Positions 1 through 12,849 of a stretch of 64,000 bases of DNA are shown here, one piece after another. Positions within the stretch are counted from its first letter, which is position 1. Every line of letters begins with the position of its first letter. Below the pieces are notes generated by a model that saw only the letters and a list, made by a program, of their open reading frames with translations, did not search any database and was not told where the DNA came from. Position numbers and translations under genes: made by a program. This DNA is from Glossina fuscipes. Its lineage: Eukaryota > Arthropoda > Insecta > Diptera > Glossinidae. Where the stretch lies: positions 3,396,578 to 3,460,577 of the forward strand of contig NW_023998415.1 in the NCBI RefSeq assembly GCF_014805625.2, written 5' to 3'.

Positions 1-3000
1 AGATAATCAACATCATTAGCAAAATAATGGCAACTCTTCAAGTTTTCAAAAAAAAAAAAGAATTATCTACGACTACAACTTGACATAAAAATGCTACTTA
101 TCCGACCGCCATAGAACATATTTTACGTCGAAAGAGTGGTTCGATATTATAAAGCGAGAAAAATAAATTTCTCTCTACTTTCTTAACAATCTGGGAAAGA
201 GCTGAAGGTGCTAATATACCACCCAGCTTGTAATTCATTCATTACTCTTAGGATGTTGTTCATCATTGCAGTTTTTTATGTTAGCGAATTTCCATACACT
301 TTTATCATTAAAATACCATTTTTTCTAAGTATTTTATTTTTTGGCCTTTTTTTTTTTTTCTTGGATTCGTTGCTGCTGCGACATGACATCATGTCCTCTA
401 TTACGATGCAAAACATTTACTTAAAACTCAACCAAAAAACGTAGTAATGTACCCATCACTCCTTCATAGTCTTTGCCGTGCCCATCCTCAGTATCTTTCC
501 TGTTCCTAGAACAGCGGAAACGGAAGCTTTGCAAGTGTACCCGCGACTCTGTGTAACATTTTATGAATAACTTTAACTGAAAAAATTTTTTTCAACTTTT
601 TTTGTACTTAAATTATGTTTTATTGTGTGTGCATATATATATATATAAATGCATCGGTGTCTGTATGTGTGAACTGTAGTGGCATTATGCCAAAAATAAC
701 ATTAACACAGTTGCAAATTTTCGCTTCCCCATGGTGTTGTTGGTGTTTCTCATTTTTTTTTTTTATTTATTTATTTATTTCTTTTTTTTGTTTTTCTTCT
801 TTTCGCTTTTTTTTTTTTTTTTTTCTTTGAACTTGTCTTCGTCTCTAAATGCCTGTCTCTTCGCTTTGCACTTACTATGATAGTTATTTATATGTAAGCG
901 AGTAGAGGATTTGTAACAATCCCCGCCAGAACAATTCTTTTCTTTTCTATATGTATTTATATCTATTTTTCTCTTTATTGGGCTTAGAGCCAATGTGTAA
1001 AATACCGCAACGATGCCAGCGCCCTTATAAAGCGCATTAGTTAGATTTAAAACCACCATTTAAAAAAGAGAGAAGAATGTATCGTATATGAGTTTGTGAA
1101 AATCTTAACATGAATTCTTGGCGTCAATGAAACATTAAGTTGTCTACCACACTCCCCTGTACAGGTAAAACCAAAGAAATTTGTAACTAACACGTTAAAG
1201 TATTAAAACGACATTTTCATATCGAAGCACATAATACGAACAATGAGACCAAGAACATTTGAAAGAAAGCGAATGGGAAAAGGAACGTAGTACACAAATT
1301 CTCGCCCGTAAATTTCAAGGAGAGCTGCCAAAAGAAAAGAACACATTACCACAGGTACAAGTGTCCAAAAGTAAATTAACGAAATACACTTTTACGTGAA
1401 ATAATGATTATAAGCCGTTGGCAATGTCATCCAATGCAATGTAACTTCATGAGTAATATAGTCCTGTCTATGCAATTAAGGCGAACACGTTCTGTAGACA
1501 CAATGTTACTAACGTTTTTAAGCGACACATGTTTCTGCCGCGCAGTATATGTGCATTTAACAACAGTCGCCCATCGATAACGGAGAAGGAGTTTTCGCAA
1601 TGAGTGCGATATTCTCAAATCGGCTTGTATACTTTATAATGTCTCCTTATCGATGATAAACAGATGCGATAGTGCAAAGATAATAATAATAATATTAGGG
1701 ATGTAGGCGAAGGTTTCGGCGACAGCTCGTATCTATCACTTAAACGCTTCCCTGACAACACGGATTGAACGAATTTCAAAGAAATTTTCGATGAGAGAGA
1801 TTCTCCGTAAATCTTCTATTTTTTATAGCTTTCTCAGAAAATATTACCTAAAATAACTCTACTATTAGCTATGATTTTCATCGGCCGATTGCAAATTGCT
1901 GTTGCCAGTGTCAAGTGTAATCAATTTTTGTGTGATCGAGTATTTTCTTAAGAAATTTTCATTTTCGACAAAAAGAAGTTGCAAGTAAACGCGCCTTAAT
2001 CCCCTAGGGAAAATAGAGCCATTTCGTGATTACATAACATCGATTGGAATAGATCTTATATATGTATATTTACGGCATTCGAAAAAAATTAAATAAATAT
2101 TCTTTTAATCAGCCACACATACATGACATCGGTCAACGGTAAGAAAAGTCTGTATCGCATATATATGACGGTTGGTAGCGAACGCTTTAATCAATTTCCT
2201 AACGCTGTTTCGATTGTCTATTATTCGCCATATCGATTGATTGAATAGGTGAAATCGCTCGCAATTGAATTTTTCAAAACCCAACCTTCTTCGCAACCGG
2301 CTATTAGTATCGCAATCGAAAAAGGAAAAAGGATTCAGAGCAGTGTCAGAATTTCACAATAATTGCTCACTTTCATTATATCCTTGGCATTCTTCACTTT
2401 TTGCTCTCTACAAAACAGTAAACAGTAAGTGTTTTACTACTATAAGTCCCACTAGGAAAACTTTATGTTAGGACACGGACTTATCTTATCTAATGTTTTA
2501 ATTTTTTCATTTTGTTTATCGCACTAAGAGATCAGAAACTATCAATTTCATCTTACTTCTGATTCTATACGTTCGTTATTTGAACGCTTTGGGTGGAAAA
2601 ACTTTTCATATAAATATTTACGCTTAAATTCTATACATAAGAGGTTTTAAAATGGTTGTGATATGGTCACCATCGTATACACCAAAGTTGAGGACCATAT
2701 TAGCCTTTAACATCTTAGAATGTAGCTACTAGAGGATATTAATTAAAACATGAGACGCTATCGTCGCCATTAATCATGGATCATAAGTCTTCTGTCAGTC
2801 ATATACATAATTGAGAAAAGGAGAATGTTAACGGGCTTTCGAGACGTGACTTCAAAGCGAATACAGTTTTTTTCTTTCTCCTTTCTTTTCTCCTTCATTT
2901 ATATATCATAATATCATCTTGATGCATCTTTTTGCTGCATAGTTGAACTTCATGCTAACTAAATATTAAATTCATGAAATTATACCTGAACGTAATTAAT

Positions 3001-3340
3001 TAAAGGAACACTTCAACTCATAGAGTAAATACTCTTTTCTTTTTTATGTACGAGCGGAACAATGTAAACGGAAAATAGAATTACAACTGATTTCATTCTT
3101 CTTCATATCATCGCTTTTAATAGCATTAAATTAATCACTAAATTAAGCTTTGCAAGATAACATCTCCATGGAAACTGTAGCAGAAATTTTATTTGATTCC
3201 GCTACGAACAAAAGTAAGAAGAAGCCAGAAATCACGTTTAACTTAGACTGAATATTTTAATATCTAGGAAAATATTAGTTGGTTTTGAAATATTTATATA
3301 GAAGTGTTACTATAATATCTTTTATAATTTTCGATAGAAC
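1..3340. other. AT-rich non-coding stretch, no gene seen
   Basis: Open frames here are short and low in complexity, for example those running through T-rich or A-rich tracts near 335-362, 750-830 and 2880. No family motif, RNA gene or transposon end was recognised on either strand. The stretch fits intron or intergenic DNA. Confidence 0.6.
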
Positions 3341-3360
3341 TTCTTTTTTTCCTTCTGACT

Positions 3361-3386
3361 CACTCTCTCTCTCTCCCTCTCTCTCC

Positions 3387-3417
<31 letters not shown>

Positions 3418-3545
3418 TCTCTATCTATCTATCTCCCTCCGTAAGGTGTATGAGCAAGCGCTATACAAGGCTTCTATGTAAAGCTTGTATGCAAGGGCTG
3501 TGCTCCTGCTTAAACTTTCTCTCTCCCTCTCTCCCTCTCTGTGTG
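3361..3545. repeat. Compound CT/CTAT microsatellites
   Basis: A CT-rich array with CTAT interruptions runs from about 3361 to 3437. A second CT/CCCT block lies at about 3518-3542. The unique spacer of roughly 80 bases between them contains the nearly repeated words GGCTTCTATG and GCTTGTATGC. The open frame across it is only a run of Ser, Leu, Tyr and Pro read from the repeat and is not a gene. Confidence 0.85.
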
Positions 3546-3559
3546 ATGAAAAGGTCCGT

Positions 3560-6500
3560 TAACATCGAAAAGTAAGTTATGTAAGAGACTGTCTCTTTGA
3601 ATTATTTTAGTGTGTCACTCTCGCCAAAATAAAAAATGCGATCTAAGACCTTGCCCATAACGACTGGAAAGGTAATGTCTTCGTCCTCTTTGACCAAAAG
3701 GACAAACCTTTGCGCTTAGAGCTTGATGAAGATGGTTTCGTTAGAATACTAAATGAACTAAAATAAAGTATGCAAATGAAAATGCGTCTGAAAATTCGTT
3801 TTATTTGACATAAAAACACAATTCTCAGTTTATAGTTTCCTTTGTCATTAGACAGACATCTTACGCATTTATCATACAAATACATTTACATTGAGTGTTG
3901 ATTGAAAACAATAGAAATTAATTTATAAAATAAATAGACACAAGTGTATATTTTCCATAGCATTCATTCAAATCAATAAAGATTTTTATTAAATTCAAAA
4001 CATTTTTATTATTATCTATTGTTTATATTTGATAAATGAAAACTTACAATAAAAAAACGAAACAAAAAAAGAAAGGAAAAAATGAAACAATAACGATAAA
4101 AACAAAAAAAAAATGCACTTATTAAGAATTAAGAACGAAAAGCGAATAAAGTAAAATAATTGAATTTTGAATAATTAATGCCAAAAGCCAAAAACGGACA
4201 TTGTTACGTTATCGGCAAGTGTTCCTTCTCTTATTCCCTTATGTAAGTTCACACTTTCGTGTGTGGTATTCCAAAAATAACTCAACGAGGAAGCATGCAA
4301 TAAAAATTTTCCAGTAATAAAAATTATCTTACATATACATATGCAAGTATATATTCTATATTGGGAGTGTTTCTCCCTTGCCTTTAAAGACAATTCCGAA
4401 ACTACTATCTCTCGAATGTATTTTTTCTTTTTTATTTTTTTTTTTAAATTTCAGCTTAAACATACTTTCTGGTTTACTCTATTTCGACTTTAACCGAAGA
4501 ATGGGAAAATTTGTTAAACAAATACAAATATATAAAAATGAGAATTAAAATAAATATAAATTTTTCATAAATCTTAATGCATATCCACAAATACATTTAT
4601 TTCGTATTAAAAAAAAAAAAAATACAAATATATAAAAATTATTTTGATTGATTTTTATTCATGCAATTTTTTTATCGCAAACTACTGGCACAATAGCAAA
4701 TCATGCAATAATTGGGGTGAAGTAACCCAACGGACCTAGTCGACAAATTTATCTTTGTCAAAAATTTAGGTTATTATAGCGATGGTTTGCGCCTTTGCTT
4801 ATATATATTTAAAACCTGAACGAAATTGTAAAGTAAAATTAATCAAAATTTCTCTGCTCGCAATGGTTAAGAATACATGGAAACGTATAGACTATAGTGT
4901 AAAAACGAATACACGGGAGAATATCAATTAATTTCATATATCAACGCTTGTCAATGGAATGCATTTAATTAAATATTAAAACAACTGTTCCGTTAACAAC
5001 TATTGTATACACTGACACCTGCTATTGCCACAAAGTGTAGAAAATGTTTGTTATTATTATGAAAACTAAACATACAATGCATATATATGTATTATTTGAT
5101 AAACCGGAAAAATCGCTCAAATAGGCGAGCGAAAGGCAAAGCTATTTTGATGATGTTACGATACTTGGGCGGAATTCGCTTTAAATTGCAAAAACAAAAT
5201 TGCAATCAGAATTTTGTTAATTAATTTTATATAGTTTTTTACTGGGCTTCTCGAAAGCAGAGAGAAAGCAAATATAAATTTTCGAAAATGTTTATAACTG
5301 CGTGTCAGTATTACTATTAAAAGAAACTCTATATATGATAACAATTAAACTAACAAAAAAAACAAAAAACAAAAAAAAGAAAACAAACGTTATACTTAAC
5401 TTAATTAAAATAAATAGTGAAAGGAAAGCTTTAAAGTTGGAGAAGAAAAAAATAAATAAACACAACAGATCTCAAAGGCATAGATTTCCAACCCGCGTAC
5501 AGTTGCAACTAACTTTACTTTGCATAACAAATCAAATTTACTCTACGGTTGCTGATGTTGTATTTGCTTTTGAGATTACTGTCAAAAAACTAATACATAC
5601 GTCGTTGCAAAATTCATTTCAAACTGAAACATAACATAAAGAAAACCCAAATCAGCATAGTATGCAAGTACGCCGTCAGCTATACGTGCCGTCTAATGAA
5701 AATTTAGAAACATCGTTTACGTATTTTATTAATTACGCTCGTGTCAAAGCTAAAGCACAACAATTCCAACAATACTCGCAGAAATTTCAAATAGTTTGTA
5801 AACAATTTTAGAAGACATTTTCAAAAGTTTCGCTATGCAATGTTATACCTGTGTTGTGATGTGTATATAGATCTCAATGACCTAAATTCTAGTTTTCATA
5901 GCTTTTCGACTTTTAACAACGAATATGGCATAGCAGCAACAGTTGAAATTTAGAATCGAATTATTATCATTAGCTTATCGAGCTTATATACGCATTTATT
6001 ATGCACAGTTTGCAAATCGATAACAAATTTGCACACCTTCTTAATGCGTTTATCCGATATATTTATATATGTGTAGATTTTACAAAATTTATAATATATA
6101 ATAAAGTTTTATATAAAAATAAAACTATTGCACTAACTATTCCCAACAACATTGACTGCAAATGCATTTGAAAAATTTTCATCATTTTGTCATTCATCAA
6201 TAATACATTTTTTTTTCTTTTAAAATTTCTAATTGCTCATTACTGTGAACATACATACTAACACGGTTGTAAGTGAAAAAAAAAAGGAAAAATTTATTTG
6301 CTAATATGATTGAAATGAATGTTGAAAATGACGTGAGAATTTCGAATACATTTGTTCCCTTAAACCTGTTCATTTTTGATTTATAATATTTGATCAATTG
6401 CGTAGGAAAAGCAAACCCAAAAAAAAAAAAAGGACATTTACAATTCGTATTAGAAGTTGTCAATATGCTGTACATTCTGTATAATTTAATACTTTAATCG

Positions 6501-7430
6501 GCTTTTTTTATCTCCAGTATCGTAGCTATGTGGTACCGTAGCTTGTAACTATCAGATACACTACATATGTACACGTTCTTAAGTCGGCCTTATCAGTAAC
6601 AAAAGTTCAAAAACAAAGTTGAGCCCTCTTAGTCACTAATTACAACAAATCACCTTTCAGAATATACTTCATTCATTTATAAATGCGTGCAAAACAAACA
6701 AAAAAGTGGAAGTAATCTAAAGGTTCAGCACAAATATGAACATGATTAACTTTCAAACACTCCTCCATCTTCACTACCATCATTGAAAATAAAGCGTAAT
6801 TTTTAATCTCAGGCAGACATTAATCTTAATCTAGGTGCGAATATTTTCCAGGACAACCTAGGGTATCAATCTAGCCGCGATATTAATTGTTTAGAGTGAA
6901 TAACGCTATTCGCACAGGTTGTCGCAGAAGTTCTTGGTGACAGCTATGCGGTTTAATGTCGTTCATAATCGTGAAATCTGCAACCTATATTTTTATATAG
7001 AAGGCATATAATGTGATTAAGCATTCGCAATATTTAAGTATTGCCCCACAAGAAACCTAGGTTCTTCTTTTCTTTAGTACTGTGGGAATTAAGAATAGTT
7101 TCAAGACTCTTGGCAGTCCTGTTAGGTTATGTTTAGAATGCAAAAAAGGTTGGCAAGCTTGCGGAATCTTGGCAGACCTTAAATTAATTAATAGATTTGT
7201 TAAGTGAAACTTCGAGTTTCTTACTAAAAATAAGCTACGGTCGGTCATGTATGTGTTACGGAATATTTTATTATTGTGAGTATTGGTTGCGTCATTATCT
7301 TTGATTAATCACAAGTTAACAACACGACAGCGGTATTGGTAAATCACTAAGGGAGAAATAACTTTAAAAAATCAAATTCTACTTTTAATATCTTCTTCAT
7401 CAGTCAGTTGCGAGGTGCAGAGTGCGTAAA
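3560..7430. other. AT-rich non-coding stretch, no gene seen
   Basis: The open frames are compositional, such as a Lys/Asn-rich one at 5302-5634. I recognise no conserved domain, splice-bounded exon, tRNA or transposon terminus. Short A runs occur near 4080, 4608 and 6420. Confidence 0.55.
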
Positions 7431-7435
7431 GTGCA

Positions 7436-7640
7436 TTGGGTAAAGCGTATTTAAGACTTGGTATTTGGTATAATTTTCCGAAACGAAGCAACGCATCGGT
7501 TGCTTGTAAAAACTTATGTGACACACGGGAAAATGAAGTTGTGAATGTTTGGATCTGGCAAAAGCCAGCGTCCGCCAAAAGCAGAGTTCGTTCCGCTAGT
7601 TTCTTATTACCTTCTTGCTCCAAAAGACAAGCATTGCAGT
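7436..7640 (+). pseudogene. Mariner transposase N-terminal remnant
   Basis: The frame starting at 7436 contains YNFPKRSNASVACKNLCD followed by a stretch ending in WIWQKPASAKS. This resembles the helix-turn-helix N-terminus of mariner transposases, where a glycine-Asn-Ala segment precedes a Trp-Phe motif. The same region is similar at nucleotide level to about 42330-42420, which sits inside a mariner with terminal repeats; the word CAACGCATCGGTT is shared. The expected Trp-Phe-x-x-Phe motif is degraded and the frame drifts after about residue 55. No terminal inverted repeat was found. It lies just upstream of a Tc1-like fragment on the same strand, so two insertions appear juxtaposed. Confidence 0.55.
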
Positions 7641-7659
7641 AGTCGTTTTATAGTGTGGG

Positions 7660-8050
7660 TATAAATTGGAGCCAATGGAGTCGGAAAATTTGTCCTTATG
7701 GATGCTATTCTAAAGGAATTGGAGGGTTATTTGAGGATATTGAAGGAAAATTTGAATGGTAGTACGGGCCAACTTGGTATTTTGGAAACACTTGAATTCT
7801 ATGGCTCTTTTGTAATTGCCACAAATTGTTTCACCCTCTTCCACAAATCACCAGGCATGAATCCCATCACAAATATGTGGAATGAATTAGACCGCCGTGT
7901 GCGAAAATACACAGTCTCTTCCATCCAAGATCCGGAAAAAAGACTACAATGGAGTAAGATCGCCGTTTCCTATACAAGAAGAATTATCCAAAATATTTCG
8001 GAACCTTGAAATGAGATTATTAAGCAGAACGGATTCCCCGTATCCTTCTT
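7660..8050 (+). pseudogene. Tc1-like transposase C-terminal remnant
   Basis: The frame 7698-8009 reads through a Tc1-family catalytic core in decayed form. It contains ILKENLN and LGILETLEFYG, then SPGMNPITNMWNELDRRVRK, a clear variant of the Tc1 signature SPDLNPIENLWxELxRRVR. The following residues (QWSKIAVSYTRRIIQNI) match the usual Tc1 tail before the last helix. Coding resemblance continues past the stop near 8008 to about 8047 (EIIKQNGFPV). The second catalytic aspartate region (FQQDNDPKH in relatives) is missing or destroyed between about residues 35 and 45, and the final acidic residue motif reads PITN instead of PIEN. The copy is therefore inactive. The N-terminus and both terminal repeats were not found. 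Confidence 0.72.
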
Positions 8051-8159
8051 TATCCTTTCTTGGTCGAGCGAAAAAACCGAATGTTGATGAGACATTCACT
8101 GTAGCTACATTATTAAACATAGAGCGACAGGTTAGAGATAAAATAACTATCTAGGATGA

Positions 8160-9320
8160 CTGATACTGATACTGATTACAGTGAAAAGCGCAATGATGGA
8201 TTTGCAAATACATCAACATTACAATTAGTTGCGATAAATTGAAGCTTAAGAGAGTTACTTCTAAGTCACGAATGAATGCAGTAAAGCCTCTCCATAACTG
8301 CAGTTTTCCCTTCATTAAAAAAAAGAGAACACGGCATATTAATTTTGCTGATAATTCATGCAAAAAATGTACAAAATGAACGGATGAAAAATAAATGAAA
8401 AAATTATATATAAAAAACACTCGACATATCGGTGGAGGAGGGAAAAAAAAATTGTGTAGAAAAAACATGTGCATGTAAAATGGAATTATGTACAATAAAA
8501 TGAAAGAAAATTACGTGTGCATGCATGGCTTCATATGCATGTACGTATGTATATATGAGAACACATTTTGGATATTTTTGTGGAAAAAAGAGCAACATTA
8601 AAGAAAAAAAAAAAAAGGAGGAAAAGAAAAACACAAACGGAATTATTTAAAAGGATATACATACAGCCAAGCATAAGTATTACATATATAAACATATGTA
8701 AACACATACGTAAAAACATAATCAACGAGCTTCAATAAAAATTTATGCCGAAAATAACTTTAATGCGTGACCATGTAATGGATTTATATAGAAAAACCGA
8801 TCGCTTGCATATGAAAAATTATGCATTAAAAACGAAAAAAGGATATTTGGTTTTTTGCCCATACCTTCGTCGGTCTGGTGATTGATTTCATGCCGTTTCG
8901 TTTAACATTTAATGAAAGTAAATGAGTGGAATCAAAAATAATTTTAAGGGCTGCTCTTTCTGCTTGCATTCTTTAACTATACCTTCCAGTCGTTTTGCTA
9001 CTTCATCTTCCATTATCATTCCGTTTTACCCTCAAGAACCTATCATTTTGTTAATAATTATAATAAAAGAGAATTTCTTTTGTAATTTATAGCATTTACG
9101 ATAAATATTATCAAAGGACTTTCGGTAAATATTGTGGTGGGCATGCATTAAAAGCGTAAAGCGTATTGGCAGTCAAGACATGTGTGCACACGCATATACA
9201 CTCTTGCAGAATTTATTTAACCCAAATTCGTATAGAATTTTCAGAGATAAAAGGAAATAAGTAAATTCAGTTATTATATTATACATATACGAGTAAGTGA
9301 CCACATAAATTGTCTTCGCA
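8160..9320. other. AT-rich non-coding stretch, no gene seen
   Basis: The stretch contains A-rich runs (for example 8604-8618) and ATGTATG/CATACATA-type words at 8515-8710. No coding family was recognised. Minus-strand frames here are Phe-rich readings of poly-A. Confidence 0.55.
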
Positions 9321-9326
9321 TGTATA

Positions 9327-10111
9327 TATTAGGTGTAGAAATAAGTTCTCTTGTGTTAAAATTGGTCGCTTTATAAAACGTGCCTGATAGATAGCGTAGA
9401 TGCTGGTACGGTGTGACTAAGTGTACAGAAATGGATGTCAGCAAACACTATTTACGACACTGCGCGATCAAATCGGGAAATATGCTGCTGAAGGTACGCA
9501 GAACGGTCAATTGGCTTGAGATGAATGTGCACTAAGCAATGAGGCGGCTGAAAAGCGATGTACGCGATCTCGTGCAAACAAATTTTAATCACGAAAACGA
9601 GCAACGCAGTAAATCCCCGTCTAATGATATTGGAAAGCAACCTCCAAAGTTATATCTCAACCATATCGATCCCGGCTAATCGAGTTAAGCAGACCGCTTC
9701 AAGAGAAAAACACCATTTACAGACAAAGGAACCTAAAAAGTGGTTTGGCTTCATGACAACATTTGTCGGTCCGCAGCAAACACATCCCGGCAAGTGATCT
9801 TAAATTTGGGCTGGAAACTTCTCCCGATAGTACATCATTATATCGACCTGTCTTCTTCTAATTATCACTTGTTTAGATGGAGGTAGTCAAATTTAGTGGA
9901 TCAATGGCTAACGGAACTTGAAGATATGCGAAAATGGTTCGATTGGACTATTTTGCCTCGAAACGAAAAAATTTCTTCCGCTAGGGCATCCATAAGCTAC
10001 CCAGCAATGATGGTGAATATTTCCACTGTTGAGCATTCCAAGAAGAATTATTCAATTAAATTTGAATTTTTGCCAAAACAATGCGGAGCACTTATTTGTA
10101 CACCTAATGTA
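9327..10111 (+). mobile_element. Decayed mariner-like element with degenerate terminal inverted repeats
   Basis: The left end begins TTAGGTGTAGAAATAAGTTC at 9329, preceded by TA. The right end, read on the minus strand from 10107, begins TTAGGTGTACAAATAAGTGC, so about 18 of the first 20 bases agree. Between them, about 9780-9880 translates in shifting frames to RQVILNLGWK and then to residues ending NYHLFR, the block around the third catalytic aspartate of mariner transposases (LGWE..SPDLAPSDYHLF). The aspartate before YHLF reads Asn. The frame 9896-10114 covers a weakly recognisable C-terminus starting WLTELEDMRKW. At about 780 bp the copy is shorter than the usual 1.2-1.3 kb and has lost much of its interior. 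The right target duplication is not exact. It is an inactive relic. Confidence 0.68.
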
Positions 10112-10119
10112 TAAGTACA

Positions 10120-12490
10120 AAAATGCATATGAAATAAATTATTTTTATTAATTAAAAAAACATTCTCGCATGCATCATTACAATATTTTCCTTCAATAAT
10201 TTTCCATTATTTTTCGAGTAATGTAACAGAGGTAAAGACATCCATTTCCGATTATAAGTAAGAAAAATGTATTATAGGCAAAAAGGCATGGGCAAAAAAT
10301 ATCTAAAGGAACGTCATATGTAAATTTATGCTACCTCTGAGATTAGGTCGTGGCTCTCGACGGCTCTTTCAAGTTTTATCTGGCCAAATTTAATTATGGA
10401 ATTGAAATTGCTTAACAACGTATTTCAGTATTTTACACCAATCACCAAAGAATGGCGATACATTTATTTTTTCGAAACCTTTGCAACATCCACTAGCAGA
10501 AAGCTTCGCAGACCCCATCAGGTGCGTATATTCTTGGGCGCTATTAATTTATAAATCAATCTAGCCATGTCCATCTGTCTGTTTGTGTAACTATTTGTGG
10601 GAAACATTTCAGCGATCACTAAAATTAAATTTAGCAGAATTATTGGAAACTCTTTGCAGGCAAATTTTCGTATTAGGAATGGCCGGTCGAAGAACCCGCC
10701 AACGAATACAACGTAAACTGAGAAAACCTCTCTTATGAAATACAAAAAAAAAAAAAAAAAATGGGATTCTTGCTCACTACCTATAAACTAAAAAAAAAAT
10801 GCAACGATGAAAATTTTCATCTACACTCTATGGTGGATGCTAAGGTATTTGTACGAAAATTCTTCATGCACACACAATTGCAAAAATATCGCAAGTATTT
10901 TTAAGACGAATATAACGGGCATGAAAAATTCGACTACAGATGGATAAAATTTTCTTACTTATTGTTTTTTTTATTTTTTAAGGAAAATATTGGACAGTTG
11001 AAGACCCAAACGAACAATTACGAAAACACCACTTCTGTCCCCGTAACAGTAACCCGCAGAATGACAATAAGTGAAATTAATGTTGTGATTGTAGGCGACA
11101 TTCATTAATTAGGAGCTCTCATTACAAAATAGTTAATCTCCGCCATCTTTTGGTAATACGCTTTCGGGATAGGTTGAAAAATTTGATATTTTTAAGATCG
11201 ATTTCCAATAAAACGGAACAATATATTACACAAGACGTAAAAGAATGGTTTTTGTCGAAAACAAAGATTGCTGAAGAAACCCTTTTCTATCATTTCTGTT
11301 CGCAGGTACGTTTGGTGTTCATCTATCCATATATCTTTTCTTCTAAATGTCCATCTCGACCGGGTTCATTCTTCTATGACGTCGTCCGTCCATTACACCA
11401 TCTGTTTCTTACTTCTCTTGCGCGATCGCAAGGCTTTCAATTTATCCGTTTGCCTGTCTCTCTCTTAGCATTGTATAAATGGCAAACATAGTGTAAACAA
11501 ATGCATAAGCAAGAAAGAGAAAAAAAAATGTTTATGAAAAACATATCAACAACTGTTTTAACATCTTGGCTAAGTATAATGCCAGCTAATCGTTTATTGA
11601 TTAGAAGGAAAAATGCGATCGTATAACAAATGACTTATAGGAAATCATTTAACTGAGAATTAATCGAAAAAAACACTGTAAAATTTTAGCAACAACAAGT
11701 TTGCGAGAAAATGTATCTAAATATTTGCATTCATATTGCATTTAAAGCTTTGCATTTTATTGCCGTAAGAAATTTTCAATAGATATATTTACGATATCGT
11801 TTCAATTAATTAATAAAACGCTGCTCTTTGCTCACAGAAATTGGTTTCGTTTTCATTATAAGCGAAAAATTTTAATGAAATTCATTTGAACGCAAAGTGA
11901 AAAATTTATTTGAAGTAAATTTCATAAAATAATCGTTAAATCATTTCAAAGTAAAATGGAAATTATCTTAATCGATATATATTAACACATGTGCTCATAT
12001 ACGAATAAACGATTTCTCTTTCATGTTTTTCTTCTCTGTCAAACTAAGTAATTAGCATAACAAGATGAAAACAAACATTGCCGCATATCTACACATTTAT
12101 AGATTGTATACCGTCCTCTCAATTAAGAATTGTATGCACATTAATGATGATTGCTTAATTTAAATGGTAATTAAGAATTGTGTTTTTCTTGCCGTTACAA
12201 CCGTATCGGAGCAGAAAATTGAACGACAATCAATTTGTGTACAGTTCCGTTAAGAATACGAAATGAAATCGAAATTAATTGATATGCTGTTGAATACGGA
12301 CTTTTTTACTGGCATGATGTTAACTCAATATACGCAATCCACCTCTTTGTCTTTGCTAAAAGGTAAGCAGCTATAAAAAATCAAACAGGAAATATCAGCC
12401 TTAGGTTCACAAAAACGAAACAATCATTTAAAATATTTATTTTATTGCACAATCCCACGTAACTAAGATTTCATTACGATATTAAGACAC
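10120..12490. other. AT-rich non-coding stretch, no gene seen
   Basis: One GTCY-like word cluster (CCATGTCCATCTGTCTGTTTG) lies at 10564-10585 and may be a degenerate dispersed repeat. Poly-A runs occur at 10743-10760. Open frames at 11150-11491 and 11268-11468 overlap and show no family features. Nothing else was recognised. Confidence 0.5.
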
Positions 12491-12493
12491 GGA

Positions 12494-12835
12494 AGAGTAT
12501 TCTGATAATATCGCACCTAAAATTTTACTAAGGTGTCAACAAAAAGAAAAGGAAAAGGAAGGCAAATGAACCCATATCGTATTTATGGAGCTAGGACTAC
12601 ATCAAGATGTTAGAATAAAAAGAGAAGAACTGTGCTAATATCGCATTTATTGAACTAAAGTTTTGTCAAGATATTACCTTCAGGGGCAAGTATTCTGCTA
12701 ATACCGTATTGATTGGGGGGAAAATTGTATTAATGTTTCATTTCCTTAAAAGATTAACGTAACGGCAAGTATTGTGTTTACACGGTGTTTATAGGATGTC
12801 AGAATAAGATCAGCGAATTTTGCTAATAACAGGAG
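12494..12835 (+). repeat. Degenerate local repeat array
   Basis: The words AGTATTCTG or GTGCTAATATCGCATTTATTG recur in diverged form at about 12494, 12584, 12632, 12687 and 12766. They are followed each time by a variant of ACTAAGGTTTTGTCAAGATGTTAGAATA. Unit spacing varies from about 50 to 80 bases. The array looks like an old tandem duplication that has drifted. No coding content is seen. Confidence 0.5.
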
Positions 12836-12849
12836 TGGCGGCCATATAT

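Noticed and set aside
5302..5634. 110-residue open frame on the plus strand
   Set aside because: The Lys/Asn/Thr-rich composition follows from A-rich DNA; no motif, no recognisable start context and no splice signals that decide an exon.
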